From Defluviitaleaceae bacterium (GTDB taxonomy: Bacteria; Bacillota; Clostridia; Lachnospirales; WQUN01), in NCBI GenBank assembly GCA_009779755.1, contig WRDO01000002.1, positions 1 through 64,000 on the forward strand: a DNA stretch of 64,000 nt, given 5' to 3'. The translations under genes were made by a program, and so were the position numbers. Under the pieces are notes generated by a model. That model was not told the DNA's origin and made no database searches. It saw nothing but the letters and a program-made list of their open reading frames with translations. Each line of letters opens with the position of its first letter. The first letter of the stretch is position 1. This document shows, one piece after another, positions 10,633 to 20,769 of this stretch.

Positions 10633-12708
10633 ATGGGGATATCCGATAAGAGGGTACGGATGAAAATATTTTTAGCCTGTATACTGGCGGCTTTGTTTGC
10701 GTTCGGCTCACCCATAACCTTGTTCGCCACAGGCCCCAATACCACCATGACTTTCGCGTTTAACCGTCGCGGGTGGTTGGTGCGTACCCAAGACGCCTAC
10801 CTGCCTTACAGGAATATCACGACACTGGGTATGAACCAACCCACGGGTATGGTGTTCGGAAACCATGATTTATTATACATAGCCGACACGGGCAACCGCC
10901 GCGTCATCGTTTTCGATGCGCGTACGGAGGAAATACATAACATCATCGAATTCGAAGGCTTCCAATCGCCGCGCGGGGTATTCGTTACGGCGGAGGATTG
11001 GCTGTACGTCGCCGACGCGCGGGCGAACGCGGTGTTTATCCTGTGCGCGCTTACGGGTGAACACATCCGTTCCCATTATACGCCGACGGCGATGGCTTTC
11101 GCGGATACGCCCTTCTCGCCCAATCGGATCGCGGTTGACTTGCGCGGTAATATGTTCATCGTAGGCGAAGGGGTATATGACGGCGTTATCCAATTGTCAA
11201 ACGGCGGCGAGTTCCTCGGTTTCTTCGCCGCGAACCGTACCACACGCACGTTTATACAAATGCTGCAGGATATCTTCTTTACCGAGCGCCAGCGCAACGC
11301 ACGCCACGACCGCTTGCCGGGTACGTTCTCCAACGTTACCGTCGATAACCGCGGCGTGGTGTATTCGGTTTCGATACTGCCTATGGGCAACTTTACGGGT
11401 GACGGGCTCAAGCGGCACGATATGGCCGGTCGCGATACCTTCGACGATATGATCATTTGGGGCCTGCAGCACATCGACCTTTGCGTGGACGCGAGGGGGT
11501 TCATCTATACGGTTACCCCCGACGGTTGGATATACGTATTCACCAACCGGGGGGAAATGATCTTCTATTTCGGCGCGGGGCACTTATTGGATACGGACAT
11601 CGCGGGGTTGTTCCGCAGCGTTACGGCGCTTGCGGTGTCGTCCGCCGGGGATATTTGGGTGTTGGATGATCAAAGCAATTTCCTGCAGAGCTTCAGGCCC
11701 ACGGAATATACGCGTTCGGTATTCGAAGCGATCACGTTGTTTAACGCGGGACTGTACGAGGAATCGGCCGTCGTATGGGAAGAGGTGCTGCGCCACAACC
11801 AAATGAGCGTACTCGCCCATACGGGTATGGGACGCGCGCAGCTGCATCAGGAAAACTTCGCGCAAGCGATGGAATCCTTTTACCTTGGCGGGCACAGGGA
11901 TTATTACAGCACCGCTTTTTGGGAGGTACGCAACCAATGGCTGATGGATAACCTGACGTACGTATTATTCATCGTGGCGGGTTTATTTCTTACGCTTTCG
12001 GCGGTACGCCACCTCGACAGGAGGCGCGTGATCGCAGGCGCATGGGGGGGTATAAAAACGAAGGTGATGGACGCACCTTTCCTTAAGCCCGCTTTTTTTG
12101 CGTTTAGCGTCGCACGGCACCCCATCGACAGCTATTATTATATAAAGCTGAAGGAAAAGGGCTCGACGGGTGGGGCGGTTTTCCATTTTATCCTGTTATT
12201 TACGGCATACATGGCTTACCAAACATCCCGCGGATTTTTAGTGCAATTCGCGGAAGTCGTGGATATGGATTTCATCGTCGTCATCGGCGGGTTTTTCGGG
12301 TTATTTATCTTGTTTATCATCAGCAATTATTTGGTGACGTCGATATATGACGGCGAGGGCGGCATCGTGGATATCTTCAAATTGGTGAGCTACGGTATGT
12401 TCCCCATGACGATAACGCTTTTCGGCGTAACGGCGCTTTCCCACGTAATTACGCAAAATGAACTGTTCCTGCTCCATTTCGCCATGTTCTTCGGTATTGC
12501 CTATACGGTTTCGGTGTTGTGGCTGGGCTTTCAGGAAATACATAATTACGGCTTTAAGCAAACGTTGCTGAGCCTTATCGTCACCGCGTGTTTTATGGTG
12601 ATCGCCGTGGTCGTATTGTTTAACCTGTCCATTTTGCTTAACGAGGTCAGGGAATTTATCGAATCCATCGTACGGGAGGTGTATGCGCATGTTACGGGTA
12701 TGTACTAA
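10633..12708 (+). CDS. NHL-repeat beta-propeller protein with C-terminal YIP1-like membrane domain
   Basis: LYIADTGNRRVIVFD and LYVADARANAVF repeats; TPR-like stretch; C-terminal TM block; AAGGAGGTGAACCG before ATG. Confidence 0.75.
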   Translation: MGISDKRVRMKIFLACILAALFAFGSPITLFATGPNTTMTFAFNRRGWLVRTQDAYLPYRNITTLGMNQPTGMVFGNHDLLYIADTGNRRVIVFDARTEEIHNIIEFEGFQSPRGVFVTAEDWLYVADARANAVFILCALTGEHIRSHYTPTAMAFADTPFSPNRIAVDLRGNMFIVGEGVYDGVIQLSNGGEFLGFFAANRTTRTFIQMLQDIFFTERQRNARHDRLPGTFSNVTVDNRGVVYSVSILPMGNFTGDGLKRHDMAGRDTFDDMIIWGLQHIDLCVDARGFIYTVTPDGWIYVFTNRGEMIFYFGAGHLLDTDIAGLFRSVTALAVSSAGDIWVLDDQSNFLQSFRPTEYTRSVFEAITLFNAGLYEESAVVWEEVLRHNQMSVLAHTGMGRAQLHQENFAQAMESFYLGGHRDYYSTAFWEVRNQWLMDNLTYVLFIVAGLFLTLSAVRHLDRRRVIAGAWGGIKTKVMDAPFLKPAFFAFSVARHPIDSYYYIKLKEKGSTGGAVFHFILLFTAYMAYQTSRGFLVQFAEVVDMDFIVVIGGFFGLFILFIISNYLVTSIYDGEGGIVDIFKLVSYGMFPMTITLFGVTALSHVITQNELFLLHFAMFFGIAYTVSVLWLGFQEIHNYGFKQTLLSLIVTACFMVIAVVVLFNLSILLNEVREFIESIVREVYAHVTGMY

Positions 12709-15040
12709 AAAATGGGTGATAACCGCCGTTTTAATCGCGGTGTTATTGCCGGTGGCCGTAATGGCCGACTTCATCCCCACCAACCGCGACACCCGTATGC
12801 CTCCCGCCGCAGCGGTGTTCGAGGATATAACGCAGGAGGGGTACGCGTTCCTCGGGCAATTCGGGGATTTGCGTTACTATTACCGCGGCGACAGGGACAT
12901 TATTATGGTCCGTTGCGCGTTGGGGCGGTTCGTATGGCGTACGGGGTTGGATGTACCCTTTAACCGCGACATCGAGGACGCCGTGTTATGGGCGCGAACG
13001 GACGAGGAACTGCGCTTGGCGGCCGTCCCCTTACAGCAAAGGCTCAACGCCATATGGACGGCGATGGCCAACAGCCTGTTAACGATCCAATATTTTGAGT
13101 TGGCATACACGACCACGATGGTCTCGTCGGCGGCGCACGACAACAGCGGAAACTCCACGCTGATGCAGCTCGCGCCGCACCATTTCCGTTTGGACGTGCA
13201 GTTCGCCGCGCCCGCACCGGATATATTTATCCCGCTGCATATTTATTTGAGCGATACGGGCATTACCTACGAAATATACGCCCATGAAATTACGGGTACG
13301 GGTGTGGACCGCATGAACGCGATATTGATCACGCCCTTCCTCGGCGCGAGCGGGGGGATGCGCCGCCACTTCGACTTTGAAGCGAATACCTTCGGCGACC
13401 CCGAACCGGATTATATGGTGCCGGGTTACGCCTTCGTACCCGACGGCAGCGGCGCGCTGATGCGCTTCCAAGAAAATACCGTGCAGCTGAGCTATTATAC
13501 GGGTCATGTCTATGGCGAAAACCCCGCCGATGCTATGTTCTTCTCCAACGACGAAGTAGGGGCCGTGGAGCGTCCGCATCCGTTGATGCCCGTATTCGGC
13601 GTGACGCAAGGGCACGAACAGCAAGCCTTCGTCGCGTGGGCGAACAAAGGCGCCGAATATTTGGAAATCACCATGTACCCCGAGCGCAACATGACGCATT
13701 ACAACTTTGTGTACCCGCGCTTTGTGAAGAACGCGCGGATCTTCCAAGTATATAACCGCAGCGGGGAAGGGTTCTTCCGTTTGTTCCCCGAGCGGCGGGA
13801 ATACGATATCTCGATAACATACCAATTCCTGCACGGGGAGGACGCCGGCCACGTCGGTATGGCGCGTGCGTACCGTACGCATTTGATCGGCGAAGGTATC
13901 ATAACCCCCGCAAACGTACAAAACGGTACGATGCCCCTGTGGCTTGATTTTATCATGTCGGACGTGCGGCGCAGCGTGTTGGGTACATCGAACGTCATCG
14001 CAACCACGGTTGACCAAGCGGAATACATCGTGCGCGACATGCTCGCAAGCGGCATCGGTTCCCTCAACGGCGGTTTACTGGGCTTCCAAAACGGAGGTAT
14101 CACCGCGGGCCACCCCGCAAGGATCAGCTTTAACCGAAACATCGGTACGCGCCGCAATTTCAGGAATTTCTTTGACGAAATGAACGCCCTCGGGACGGAT
14201 ATCAGCTTCGCGCAGGACTACCTGCACATCAATCGCTTACAAATGAACATCCCGCGCAACCAAGCCTTCCATCGAAATCGTTGGGGCTTGCGTGCGTGGG
14301 ACAGCTTCGAACCGTTCCTTCCCGTTAACGAAATCTCCTTCGCGCGGCCCGCGAGGAGCGCGGATTGGCTTGCGCAACAGACGCGGCGCGCCGTTAACAC
14401 GGGCGCGGTTTCCCACACGGTCAGCGGGATAACAAACAACCTCGTCAGCCATTGGGGAAGGCGGGACGCGACATGCCCGACCGAAACCATCGATATCATA
14501 CGCAACGCCTTCGCAAACTCCCCCGTACCCGTCAACGCCCATTCACCCAACCAATACTTGTGGGAGTATACGCATCGTTTTTTACAAGCTCCGGTATTTA
14601 ATACGCAATTCATGATCTCCACGGATACCGTCCCGTTTTTGCAGTTGGTGCTGCACAATACGATGGAAGTCTATGCGCCGTACGCCAACTTTTCGTTCTA
14701 TACCCAAGCGGACATCCTGCGGATGATCGATTACAACGTATTCCCGTCCTTTGTGGTGACGTACCGCCCCGCGCATTACCTCGGCAACACCAACTCACTC
14801 AACTATTATTCCACGGAATACGCCATCTACCGCGATATTATTTTAAATGTGTACAATCAAATGTCGCCGATCCTTTCCCATACGATGGGTTTGGAATGGA
14901 TCGACCGCCGTGTGCTCCAAAACGGCGTAATCCTTAACCGCTACGAAACCGGCGTGGAAGTCGTCATCAACTACACGCAACAGCCGTTTGAACATAAGGG
15001 CATACACGTACCGCCCCAAAGCGCGAGGTTGTTCCCATGA
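12683..15040 (+). CDS. DUF5696-like secreted/membrane-anchored protein
   Basis: N-terminal TM; long domain with YAFVPDGSGALMRF; position between the NHL/YIP1 gene and permeases. Confidence 0.6.
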   Translation: MRMLRVCTKKWVITAVLIAVLLPVAVMADFIPTNRDTRMPPAAAVFEDITQEGYAFLGQFGDLRYYYRGDRDIIMVRCALGRFVWRTGLDVPFNRDIEDAVLWARTDEELRLAAVPLQQRLNAIWTAMANSLLTIQYFELAYTTTMVSSAAHDNSGNSTLMQLAPHHFRLDVQFAAPAPDIFIPLHIYLSDTGITYEIYAHEITGTGVDRMNAILITPFLGASGGMRRHFDFEANTFGDPEPDYMVPGYAFVPDGSGALMRFQENTVQLSYYTGHVYGENPADAMFFSNDEVGAVERPHPLMPVFGVTQGHEQQAFVAWANKGAEYLEITMYPERNMTHYNFVYPRFVKNARIFQVYNRSGEGFFRLFPERREYDISITYQFLHGEDAGHVGMARAYRTHLIGEGIITPANVQNGTMPLWLDFIMSDVRRSVLGTSNVIATTVDQAEYIVRDMLASGIGSLNGGLLGFQNGGITAGHPARISFNRNIGTRRNFRNFFDEMNALGTDISFAQDYLHINRLQMNIPRNQAFHRNRWGLRAWDSFEPFLPVNEISFARPARSADWLAQQTRRAVNTGAVSHTVSGITNNLVSHWGRRDATCPTETIDIIRNAFANSPVPVNAHSPNQYLWEYTHRFLQAPVFNTQFMISTDTVPFLQLVLHNTMEVYAPYANFSFYTQADILRMIDYNVFPSFVVTYRPAHYLGNTNSLNYYSTEYAIYRDIILNVYNQMSPILSHTMGLEWIDRRVLQNGVILNRYETGVEVVINYTQQPFEHKGIHVPPQSARLFP

Positions 15041-15942
15041 AAAAGAAACGAGGCTATCAAACCAAAAGACATGCGCTGGTGGGTTACGCGTTTATGGCGC
15101 CGTGGATTATCGGGTTTTTATTGCTTACGGCGTGGCCGTTCTTTAATACCTTCTATTTGAGTTTTTTTAACGTACAGCGCACGGTCGCGGGTTGGGAGCA
15201 AACCTTCGCGGGGGCGGCCAATTACAATACGGCGTTTTTGGGTAATCCGTATTTCGTTACCAACCTGATCGCCTTTATGGTGATGCAAGCCGCCTATGCA
15301 CCCGCCATCGTAGTCATTTCGTTTATGTTAGCGCTGTTGTTAAACCGCAATATAAAAGGCCGCGGGGTTTTCCGCGCGCTCTTTTTCCTGCCCGTAATCG
15401 TCATGAGCGGACCGGTCATGCACCAACTCATGACATCGGGCGGGCTCACCTCCGTCGGGATCGAAACCATGACGCTGTATAACATGGTGTACCAATTCGC
15501 GCCGTGGTTGGCGAACGCGTTGGTATTCCTGTTCGAAAATTATTCCGTGGTGCTGTGGTTTACGGGTATCCCCATCATCCTTTTCATCAGCGGCTTGCAA
15601 AAAATCGATACGGGCATACTGGAGGCCGCACGTATCGATTCGGCAAGCAATTGGCAAATCCTGTGGAAGATTACCGTACCCATCCTAAAGCCCACGATCA
15701 TGGTCGGTTTTATCCTCACCGTGGTGCAACTGGCGGGTTATACCCTCAACCCCGTATTGCCCATGATACACGACGCTATAAACGAAACCCACGCGGGGCT
15801 GGGTTTGGGCAGCGCGTTCGCGTGGGTATATTCGGCGGTGGTATTGGTCTTGATCGGCTTCGTGTACGTTTTGCTGAAAGAACCGAAGGAATCGAACGTG
15901 GCGGTCAAGCTCCGTCAACGGACATGGGCCGACAGGAGGTGA
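15037..15942 (+). CDS. sugar ABC transporter permease
   Basis: multi-TM; EAA-type motif TGILEAARIDSASNWQILWKITVPILKP. Confidence 0.9.
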   Translation: MKKKRGYQTKRHALVGYAFMAPWIIGFLLLTAWPFFNTFYLSFFNVQRTVAGWEQTFAGAANYNTAFLGNPYFVTNLIAFMVMQAAYAPAIVVISFMLALLLNRNIKGRGVFRALFFLPVIVMSGPVMHQLMTSGGLTSVGIETMTLYNMVYQFAPWLANALVFLFENYSVVLWFTGIPIILFISGLQKIDTGILEAARIDSASNWQILWKITVPILKPTIMVGFILTVVQLAGYTLNPVLPMIHDAINETHAGLGLGSAFAWVYSAVVLVLIGFVYVLLKEPKESNVAVKLRQRTWADRR

Positions 15943-15947
15943 AGGAT

Positions 15948-16916
15948 ATGAAAAGACCGGAAAACGCGATCAATCGGGTACGGCCGATATTAAACCGCTT
16001 ACGCCGCGTTAACTACATCAATTTGGCGGTCTATATCGTATTGATCCTCATCAGTTACCAATTTATGTATCCCCTGCTGCGCATGGTTACGCTTTCGGTC
16101 ATGAGCCGTGACGACGTGATCAACCCCGTGGTTAATTGGGTGCCTTCGTCCCTGTCGTTCGGCAATTTTCAAACGGCGTGGACGGTGCTTAACCCCCGCA
16201 CCACGATGTGGAATTCCATTTGGTTCTCGGGTCTTTTGGCCGTCAGCCAAACATTGGTATCCGCCACCACGGGTTACGCGTTGGCGCGTTTCGAATTCCC
16301 CTTCAAAAAGTTTTGGTTCTTTATGATTATCGTATCGTTTATCATCCCCACACCCGTCATACTGATCCCGCGTACATTGATGGCTTTCGGCATACAGGAC
16401 ATTTCCGGTATCCAAATGTTCGGTACCATATGGCCGCAGACGGCGATGGCTTTGGGCGGGCAAGGGGTCTTTTCGGCGATATTGATCCTCATCTTCTACA
16501 ACTTTACGTTGATGATCCCCCCCGCACTGGATGAAGCGGCGGCCATCGACGGCGCGAGCGCGTTGCAAACCTTTTACCATGTCATCCTTAAGCTCAGCGT
16601 GACGACGCTCCTCGTCGTATTCCTCTTCTCCTTTGTGTGGAACTGGAACGAAACCTTCGTCACCAGTACCTTCCTCGGGCGGGGGCTTGATTTGATACCC
16701 GGCCAGTTGGGCCGTTTCTCCAGCCTGTTCGACCGCTTCGCCACGATGGGTGGCAGCGGCGGCGCGCAGGAAGGCGGCATGGAGGCTCTCCGCTTAACCG
16801 AAGCCTATCGCATGAGCGGAACGCTGATTGCGATCACGCCCTTGTTGGCGTTATACCTAGTCGTGCAACGGCAATTTATCAAAGGGATCGAAAATACGGG
16901 GTTGACGGGATTGTAA
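15948..16916 (+). CDS. carbohydrate ABC transporter permease (MalG-like)
   Basis: GACAGGAGGTGAAGGAT-ATG; EAA-type motif PALDEAAAIDGASALQTFYHVILKLS; the listed ORF start at 15504 is an over-extension. Confidence 0.88.
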   Translation: MKRPENAINRVRPILNRLRRVNYINLAVYIVLILISYQFMYPLLRMVTLSVMSRDDVINPVVNWVPSSLSFGNFQTAWTVLNPRTTMWNSIWFSGLLAVSQTLVSATTGYALARFEFPFKKFWFFMIIVSFIIPTPVILIPRTLMAFGIQDISGIQMFGTIWPQTAMALGGQGVFSAILILIFYNFTLMIPPALDEAAAIDGASALQTFYHVILKLSVTTLLVVFLFSFVWNWNETFVTSTFLGRGLDLIPGQLGRFSSLFDRFATMGGSGGAQEGGMEALRLTEAYRMSGTLIAITPLLALYLVVQRQFIKGIENTGLTGL

Positions 16917-16927
16917 TCCGTATATAC

Positions 16928-17308
16928 CTACCTAATAACCATGTTAAACGTCAAATCCTCGATTTCCTCTTGAAAGTCCTCGCCGCATTCGATGATGATG
17001 TCATTGTCTTCCGTCGTAATCCAATTGACCACAATCTTATTTTTGTCGGTAACATACCTGTCCATCTTCATCAGCATGTTATGTAACAACTTTGAAGTGG
17101 AACTGTTGAAATAGTTCATTTCAAAATCAAATGTAAACTCACCGAAATCTGTCGTGAGGTAGACATCCAGCCAATCGAAGATTTCCTTAAAAAATTCCGT
17201 TACGCCTTCATGGAAGCTTCTGCCCTCCAGTTTCATATAACCTTTTTCTTCGTCCAGCAAAAGATAGGGCGTTGAGGTAGTTTTTTCCTTTTCCAAGTAA
17301 AATGCCAT
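16928..17308 (-). CDS. SiaC-family (DUF1987) regulatory phosphoprotein
   Basis: YFNSSTSKLLHNML motif, size, operon context. Confidence 0.8.
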   Translation of the reverse strand: MAFYLEKEKTTSTPYLLLDEEKGYMKLEGRSFHEGVTEFFKEIFDWLDVYLTTDFGEFTFDFEMNYFNSSTSKLLHNMLMKMDRYVTDKNKIVVNWITTEDNDIIIECGEDFQEEIEDLTFNMVIR

Positions 17309-17320
17309 ATTCGTTACCCC

Positions 17321-17878
17321 CTATATGGTTACATACATAGTGAAGTACGTTATGCCATCTTCACATGGTATAAAATCATAGTCAATTTTAGATGTAGCCC
17401 GCCGCGCCACTTCGATAAGCCCTATACCCCCGCCTTTGCTTTCGGGGTTATTATCCTCAATTTTCCTTTGTTCTTTAAAAAATTGCCGAAGCTGTTGCTT
17501 ATCAAGGGTGTTCAAATGGTCAATCCGACTTTTCAGGAGTTCCACACTGCTTGTTTTCATGTAGTTACCCGTTTGCAAAAAATACGAATGATCATGCTTG
17601 CCCATCAGAAAAATGCCCTTTGACGCTTCTGTATGAGGTTTATCCGTATTTTCGGGTTGCTCTTTATTAACCGAATACATTAACATATTGTTCAATTGTT
17701 CTACGAATACGGAAAATACGGACTGGGATGCGCTCAACGTCAATTCATCTTTGTCAAGCCGCCTTTGGATGAACTCCGCCATCCCGTCAATACCTTCAGC
17801 CCACAACGGACCGCTGTAGATGATGGAGATATTGTTGTTAATCAACATTTTGTTATATTCGAGCATATTAATTTTCAT
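17321..17878 (-). CDS. SiaB-family (DUF6272) protein kinase
   Basis: size, C-terminal GGGIGLIEVARRA ATP-lid-like motif, neighbour of the SiaC-like gene. Confidence 0.75.
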   Translation of the reverse strand: MKINMLEYNKMLINNNISIIYSGPLWAEGIDGMAEFIQRRLDKDELTLSASQSVFSVFVEQLNNMLMYSVNKEQPENTDKPHTEASKGIFLMGKHDHSYFLQTGNYMKTSSVELLKSRIDHLNTLDKQQLRQFFKEQRKIEDNNPESKGGGIGLIEVARRATSKIDYDFIPCEDGITYFTMYVTI

Positions 17879-18612
17879 TGCACGACCCCTTCCGTTTTTT
17901 TGTTGTATTCTTTGTATGTGTATCGGTTACGTCCATTTTGCTTTGATAAATACAACGCTTCATCCGCGAGCTTGATGTAATCTGTGTATTTTTCGCCGCG
18001 CATGGGGTGGACCGTGGTAGACCCGATGGATATGGTGACATGATTTTCAATATCGCTTTTTTCGTGGAGTAAGCAGAGGCCCCGTACGCTTTCGAGCAAT
18101 AAATTGCCGACAAGCTCCGCACCCGCTTCATCGGTTTCCGGCAGTACAACGATAAATTCTTCTCCGCCATACCGCGCCGCAAAGTCGTCTGCACGCATTA
18201 CCGTGCCGGAAAGAGCCTTGGCGATGGCTTTGAGACAATCGTCCCCCATACCGTGTCCGTAGAAATCATTGTATTTTTTAAAATAATCCACATCTAACAG
18301 AAGGATGCTTAAAACCTTTCCGGAACGAACCGATGACTTTACGATTCGCTGGAGGCTTTCCTCCATATATCGCCGATTGTAAATACCGGTCAGCGCGTCA
18401 TAATGAACCTTATCTTCCAAATCCAAATTGCTTTCGTGCAGCCCGATAGATGTTTTATCGGCAAATTTGGTAGCCCTGCGAAGCTGTTTCAATAATTTTC
18501 CGTATTGCTTCGCAAGAGCTTCATAATCCTCAACGGGTACACTTTTATAGGCTTCCGCGGCACGTTTTAAAGCGTCATCGTGTATTTGTTGTTCATGCTC
18601 GAATATGTCCAA
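17875..18612 (-). CDS. diguanylate cyclase, GGDEF domain (SiaD-like)
   Basis: DALTGIYNRRYM and RADDFAARYGGEEF (GGEEF active site with RxxD I-site spacing); coiled-coil N-terminus. Confidence 0.9.
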   Translation of the reverse strand: MDIFEHEQQIHDDALKRAAEAYKSVPVEDYEALAKQYGKLLKQLRRATKFADKTSIGLHESNLDLEDKVHYDALTGIYNRRYMEESLQRIVKSSVRSGKVLSILLLDVDYFKKYNDFYGHGMGDDCLKAIAKALSGTVMRADDFAARYGGEEFIVVLPETDEAGAELVGNLLLESVRGLCLLHEKSDIENHVTISIGSTTVHPMRGEKYTDYIKLADEALYLSKQNGRNRYTYKEYNKKTEGVVQ

Positions 18613-18627
18613 ATCCGTCCTGCCTCC

Positions 18628-20565
18628 TTACGGCTTAAAGGTAATCAATTCAAAATCGTCCACCCTCGGCTCCGTACCCCGGTAAAGTTCGAACGCGGAC
18701 CATATTTTTTCGGAAATAACGTCTTGGCTTTCACCGTAGTTTTCCAAAATGATTCTTTTAAATCGGTCATAACCAAAAGGAATTGACCTTCCGTCATCTC
18801 CGGGTTGGTCAAAGAGTCCATCGGAAGCGATATGGAATGTAAGGGTGGGGTCGGCGGGAATATATAACGTTACGATATCTTCCTTGTCGTTTATCAAACC
18901 CTCGCCAACATACAATCGCTGCCCTTTGATGTGTTTAACCGATTTACCGTCACAGGTAAAGACAGGCATGTTGGCGGATGAAAGACGGATGTTCCCATCG
19001 TTGTTAACAAATAAAACCACAAGGTCACAACCGTCATGTATATCTGCGCCGGCTTTTCCTTTTTCAGACGCTTCCACGCCAAACCCTCTTACAAGCCTTT
19101 GCTCAAGGTTAAATATAATACCTGCGGTGTCGTGACAGTTGCTTTCATTGACCATATCCTCAAACGCGGACACAACGAGCATGGTCAGCATCGCACCGGG
19201 GGCACCGTGGCCGGTGCAGTCACATACACACAAGACGGTTCCCGCTTCAAAATTTTTAAGCCAAAAAATATCACCACCTACGATATCCCGTGGCTTCCAT
19301 TGAATGGCGTAATCCGAAAATGCCTTATCAAAAGCGGCGTTTTTAGGAAGAAGGTCGCCTTGAATTTTGCTGGCGTAATTAATTCCCGCCATAATCGTAG
19401 CCGCCGCCGCTTCAGCTTCGGCGGATTTTAACTCGGCTATTTCAATCATGTTTTTTAGTTTCCCCACCATATCGCGCAGGGAATCTGCCAATACCCCGAC
19501 TTCATCATCGCGTTGTACGGCAAGGGGTGTGCCCAGTTCCCCGTGCGCAACATCGCCAGCATATTGTATTGTAATACTCAGTGCTTTGGTCACCCCACTG
19601 ACGGAAATCCATATGATTACCGTTATAAACAAGATAACGGCGATAACAAGTATGGTTATTGTCCGGGCTAACGCATTTGCCGCCCCGTTAAACTCGCTAA
19701 CCGGGCTTATAACGATGGCGTACCAATCGGTATAATGGCTGAGCTCCGCAAATGCCCTAAAATCTACCCCATCTATTGATGTATTAAACGCAACGCCGCT
19801 CCCGCCTTCGTTTATACTTAAAAGATACGCCAACATTTTTTCGGGAACCATCCCATCGGTTTCTTTTCTGTCTTCATCACCGGGGGCAAAAATCATATCT
19901 TCGTCCCTGTGTGCGATTATTTCGCCAATACCCGACACCACCATCGCATACCCGTGATCACCCAGTAAGTTGACGGGAACGACATAACGGGAGTTGAGCT
20001 CTTCAAGCCTTATTACGGTCAATGCCACGCCGATGATAGAACTGTCAGCCGGGTCACGCACGGGGATAGAAATAAAAGTGGCAAGTCGCCCCGTTTGGCG
20101 GCTTAATTCAACCCCCGATACATGGAAATTCCCGTTCATGCTGTCTTGGAAATATTCCCTGTCTGACCTGTCCCCGCCCGTACTGCCGGAAGTGCTTGCC
20201 ACGATAATTCCGCCGGTGTCTAAAATGGTAATGCTGTTGTATATACCGTGTTGGTCTACAAGAGCCATTATATAACCTTCCACTAATTCTTCGGAGGCTT
20301 CGTCACCCCGCAGAAGATACCTGACGGACGGAGCGACAGAAAGCGCTGACAGGTCCAATTCCGCTTTGCTTATGACCATATCAACATATTCACGCAAGTT
20401 GCTTGCGGAGCGCAGCCCGTCTTCTTCAAATGCGCCGATTACGATGTCGGAAGCCACACGGTAACTGATAAACCCTATAGTCAAGCTGCCCAGAATTATG
20501 GCGCACAGGATGGGGAACAAAAGTTTTGCGCGAATTGTTCTTAACAATGGTTTCAATCCCTTCAA
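18628..20565 (-). CDS. SiaA-like membrane phosphatase: extracellular Cache-type sensor, HAMP, PP2C/SpoIIE domain
   Basis: two TM segments; GGDIFWLKNFEAGTVLCVCDCTGHGAPGAMLTML. Confidence 0.85.
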   Translation of the reverse strand: MKGLKPLLRTIRAKLLFPILCAIILGSLTIGFISYRVASDIVIGAFEEDGLRSASNLREYVDMVISKAELDLSALSVAPSVRYLLRGDEASEELVEGYIMALVDQHGIYNSITILDTGGIIVASTSGSTGGDRSDREYFQDSMNGNFHVSGVELSRQTGRLATFISIPVRDPADSSIIGVALTVIRLEELNSRYVVPVNLLGDHGYAMVVSGIGEIIAHRDEDMIFAPGDEDRKETDGMVPEKMLAYLLSINEGGSGVAFNTSIDGVDFRAFAELSHYTDWYAIVISPVSEFNGAANALARTITILVIAVILFITVIIWISVSGVTKALSITIQYAGDVAHGELGTPLAVQRDDEVGVLADSLRDMVGKLKNMIEIAELKSAEAEAAAATIMAGINYASKIQGDLLPKNAAFDKAFSDYAIQWKPRDIVGGDIFWLKNFEAGTVLCVCDCTGHGAPGAMLTMLVVSAFEDMVNESNCHDTAGIIFNLEQRLVRGFGVEASEKGKAGADIHDGCDLVVLFVNNDGNIRLSSANMPVFTCDGKSVKHIKGQRLYVGEGLINDKEDIVTLYIPADPTLTFHIASDGLFDQPGDDGRSIPFGYDRFKRIILENYGESQDVISEKIWSAFELYRGTEPRVDDFELITFKP

Positions 20566-20769
20566 CGCAATAAATTAAACGCATTGTCTATCCGTATCAT
20601 TGTATACACTTCCCTTCTTTGTTGCAAGGAATGGTTTAACGCATTTCGTTTATTATCCTCTTATGTCTCTTTCGAGGGTGTGTGATGAAGCACACAAATA
20701 AAAACCACTTATACTACAATGGCACCGGAGTATGAAAAAAAGGATGTCCTTTGCTTTAAACTATATAAC

